A stretch of DNA of 64,000 nt from Herbaspirillum rhizosphaerae (GTDB lineage: Bacteria; Pseudomonadota; Gammaproteobacteria; Burkholderiales; Burkholderiaceae_D), in assembly GCF_001189965.1 (NCBI RefSeq), contig NZ_LFLU01000008.1, positions 124,001 to 188,000 on the forward strand, given 5' to 3'. Shown here one piece after another: positions 62,514 to 64,000 of this stretch; position 1 is the first letter of the stretch, and each line of letters starts with the position of its first letter. Made by a program: the position numbers and the translations under genes. A model generated the notes under the pieces. It was not told where the DNA came from. It was given only the letters and a program-made list of their open reading frames with translations, and made no database searches.

Positions 62514-62624
62514 ATCAATTAACTCCCTATCTATTGCACCGGACGGCGCAGGAAGTATTCTGATTGCATCGGTTTTTTTAATAAACTATGATTCTTTTAT
62601 TACATTCATAACCAAAGCTTGCGA

Positions 62625-63554
62625 ATGGATCGTTTTGTCAGCATGTCGATCTTCACCAGGGTCGTCGAACGTGGAAGTTTTGTTGCCGCGGCGGCAGGCA
62701 GCGGGATGACCGCAACCATGGTCGGCAACCACATCCGGGCGCTTGAAGACCGGCTGGGTGCGCGTCTGCTTAACCGCACGACGCGCCAGCAAAGCCTGAC
62801 TGACACGGGCCGCAATTACTACGAACAGTGCGTCAACATTCTGGCGCAGGTTCAGGCGGCGGAAGGCGAGGCGCGCGATATACGTGAACGGCCGCGAGGT
62901 CGCCTGCGCGTGAGTGTGCCGGTGATGTACGGCACCATGAAGCTGGTGCCGGCAATCGGCGAGTATCTTGATGCCAATACCGAGGTGGAAGTGGAGCTGG
63001 CGCTGAACGACCGGTTCGTCGATCTTGCCGACGAAGGCTTTGAAGCGGCAATCCGCATTGGCGATCTGCCCGATTCAAATCTGATCGCACGCCCCTTGGC
63101 CCGCTCGTCGCTCGTTGCCTGCGCATCGCCGGCGTACCTTGCGCGACATGGGACGCCGGCAACGCCCAAGGATCTGGAAAAACACCAGTGCATTGCGATC
63201 GGGTTCGTCAGCGGACTGAAACGCGACTGGCGCTTCACCCTCGCGGATGATTCGCAACAGATCGTACGCGTACCTGGCCGCCTCGATATCAGCGGTAGCG
63301 GCAACGCTCTGCGTGAAGCCGCACTCGCTGGCCTCGGCGTCATTTTCCAGCCGGAGATGATGGTCGCCCAGGATATCGCCGCAGGAAGCTTGATCAGACT
63401 GTTTCCCGACTTGCCTTCGCCGTCGAATCCCGTACATCTGGTGTATTTGCCGGAACGCAAGCTGACGGCAAAGCTGGTCAGTTTCATCAACTTCATGACT
63501 GCGCGATTTGGACCCGAAACTGAACTGGCGGGAGGCGCCGGATCTGGCCGGTGA
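62625..63554 (+). CDS. LysR-family transcriptional regulator
   Basis: A 309-residue LysR-type regulator: helix-turn-helix in 1-60 (MDRFVSMSIFTRVVERGSFV, then GMTATMVGNHIRALEDRLGA), effector domain 88-290 (GRLRVSVPVMYG, DLADEGFEAAIRIGDLPDS). It is of the CrgA/AaeR-like group that often sits opposite an SDR or quinone reductase gene, here the SDR 111 bases away. A TTG two codons upstream (62619) is the alternative start; ATG at 62625 was chosen. Confidence 0.88.
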   Translation: MDRFVSMSIFTRVVERGSFVAAAAGSGMTATMVGNHIRALEDRLGARLLNRTTRQQSLTDTGRNYYEQCVNILAQVQAAEGEARDIRERPRGRLRVSVPVMYGTMKLVPAIGEYLDANTEVEVELALNDRFVDLADEGFEAAIRIGDLPDSNLIARPLARSSLVACASPAYLARHGTPATPKDLEKHQCIAIGFVSGLKRDWRFTLADDSQQIVRVPGRLDISGSGNALREAALAGLGVIFQPEMMVAQDIAAGSLIRLFPDLPSPSNPVHLVYLPERKLTAKLVSFINFMTARFGPETELAGGAGSGR

Positions 63555-63620
63555 GTTGGGCCTGCAGGCTCAGTTATTGTAAAAATGCTGTACCCAATGA
63601 GGGCGATTAACACTGAGATC

Positions 63621-63644
63621 GTCAGCACACCGAAGTGTGCTGAC
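63621..63644. terminator. Perfect hairpin between convergent genes
   Basis: GTCAGCACAC, loop CGAA, GTGTGCTGAC: a 10-bp perfect stem with a stable tetraloop but no T-run, between the LysR gene and the AhpD-like gene. Confidence 0.5.
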
Positions 63645-63662
63645 GCGGACGCTCTGGCAGGT

Positions 63663-64000
63663 TTAATCCGCCGGAGGAAAATCGACCACGGTATCGTTGA
63701 TCCGATTGAACAGATTGGTGAACGTGATGCTGGCAACGGCAAGGGCGATTTCTACAATTTGCGCATCGCTAAAGCCGGCATCTCTGATGTTTTCCAATGC
63801 TGCGGCTGGCAGTGTTCCTTTTGTCGAAATCACTTCCCGGGTGAAATTTGCCAGCGTATCCAGGCGCACATCGCTCGATGGTTCTCCTTCGCGGATGGCC
63901 AGAACGTCTTCTTTGCTCAGCCCGGTTTTTTTGCCGATCAAGGTGTGCGCTGCCAGGCAATAATCGCATGCTGCGGCCTGGCTGACGACGAGTTTCACGA
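63663..64000 (-). CDS. AhpD-like carboxymuconolactone decarboxylase family protein, partial
   Basis: The 3' end of a CMD-family gene; the 5' part lies beyond base 64000. The redox motif is CDYCLAAHT (CxxCxxxH), then TGLSKEDVLAIREGEPSSD and a helical C-terminus (ENIRDAGFSDAQIVEIALAV, NLFNRINDT). A Met is visible at 63998, but family proteins have some 50-60 residues before the CxxC, so this Met is almost surely internal. Thiol peroxidase-like function, as for the gene at 9535-9975, though the two are not close relatives. Confidence 0.85.
   Translation of the reverse strand, partial: VKLVVSQAAACDYCLAAHTLIGKKTGLSKEDVLAIREGEPSSDVRLDTLANFTREVISTKGTLPAAALENIRDAGFSDAQIVEIALAVASITFTNLFNRINDTVVDFPPAD

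Overview
The window reads as chromosomal DNA of a GC-rich betaproteobacterium, most likely Oxalobacteraceae (Herbaspirillum/Collimonas-like). This is inferred from the protein families and their pairings: FNR next to hemN and ompW, an H1-like Ala/Lys-rich tail on a DUF3141 protein, a NorR/Hmp module, and phosphonate uptake genes with a dedicated LysR regulator. No rRNA, tRNA, CRISPR array, prophage or complete insertion sequence was seen. Genes are dense, on both strands, and in short operons.

Layout. 0-9 kb: the end of a phosphonate ABC operon (phnD, phnC) with a divergent LysR regulator, a hydrolase, two small conserved proteins, a CYTH phosphatase, an MFS transporter and an FtsK translocase with a long linker. 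9-15 kb: a cupin and an AhpD-like protein opposite a MocR regulator, then a nitric-oxide defence block (hemerythrin, hmp, norR) with a readable sigma-54 promoter and NorR sites. 15-19 kb: a chemoreceptor, a deaminase, a DeoR regulator with an operator cluster, and nudK. 19-25 kb: a Fur-boxed ferric-siderophore signalling and uptake unit (FecI-type sigma, FecR, TonB receptor with STN domain, PepSY membrane protein). 25-36 kb: a response regulator, a transglutaminase-like protein, an N-formylglutamate amidohydrolase, an HDOD protein, the DUF3141 protein, two PDZ lipoproteins and a fatty-acid desaturase. 35.6-39 kb: an oxygen-response group (ompW, hemN, fnr) with three FNR boxes. 39-41 kb: an unrecognised 529-residue protein behind a good sigma-28 (flagellar-class) promoter. 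41-46 kb: an AraC regulator, two NTF2-like proteins, a 266-bp element with 23-bp perfect terminal inverted repeats, and two enzymes of oxidative uronate breakdown (kdgD, udh). 46-49 kb: a four-gene polar amino-acid ABC transporter. 49-57 kb: an NlpC/P60 hydrolase, DUF4186, a 1301-residue kinase with two complete kinase modules, and a PAS-PAS-GGDEF-EAL protein. 57-64 kb: a threonine-dehydratase-fold enzyme, prolyl iminopeptidase, an epimerase, a run of small lipoproteins, an SDR lacking its catalytic Tyr and Lys opposite a LysR regulator, and a partial AhpD-like gene.

The most unusual items are: (i) the inverted-repeat element at 42793-43058; (ii) a dispersed GTCGTCC...GGACGAC palindrome found three times, each between convergent genes; (iii) a 12-bp tandem repeat directly upstream of kdgD that forms a small open frame whose stop overlaps the kdgD start; (iv) the sigma-28 promoter in front of the unknown 529-residue protein; (v) a second copy of the DUF3141 C-terminal coding tail beyond the two PDZ lipoprotein genes; and (vi) the compact NorR/sigma-54 circuit. 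Start codons were often moved downstream of the longest open frame to the first Met with a ribosome-binding site and a sensible N-terminus; each entry says so.
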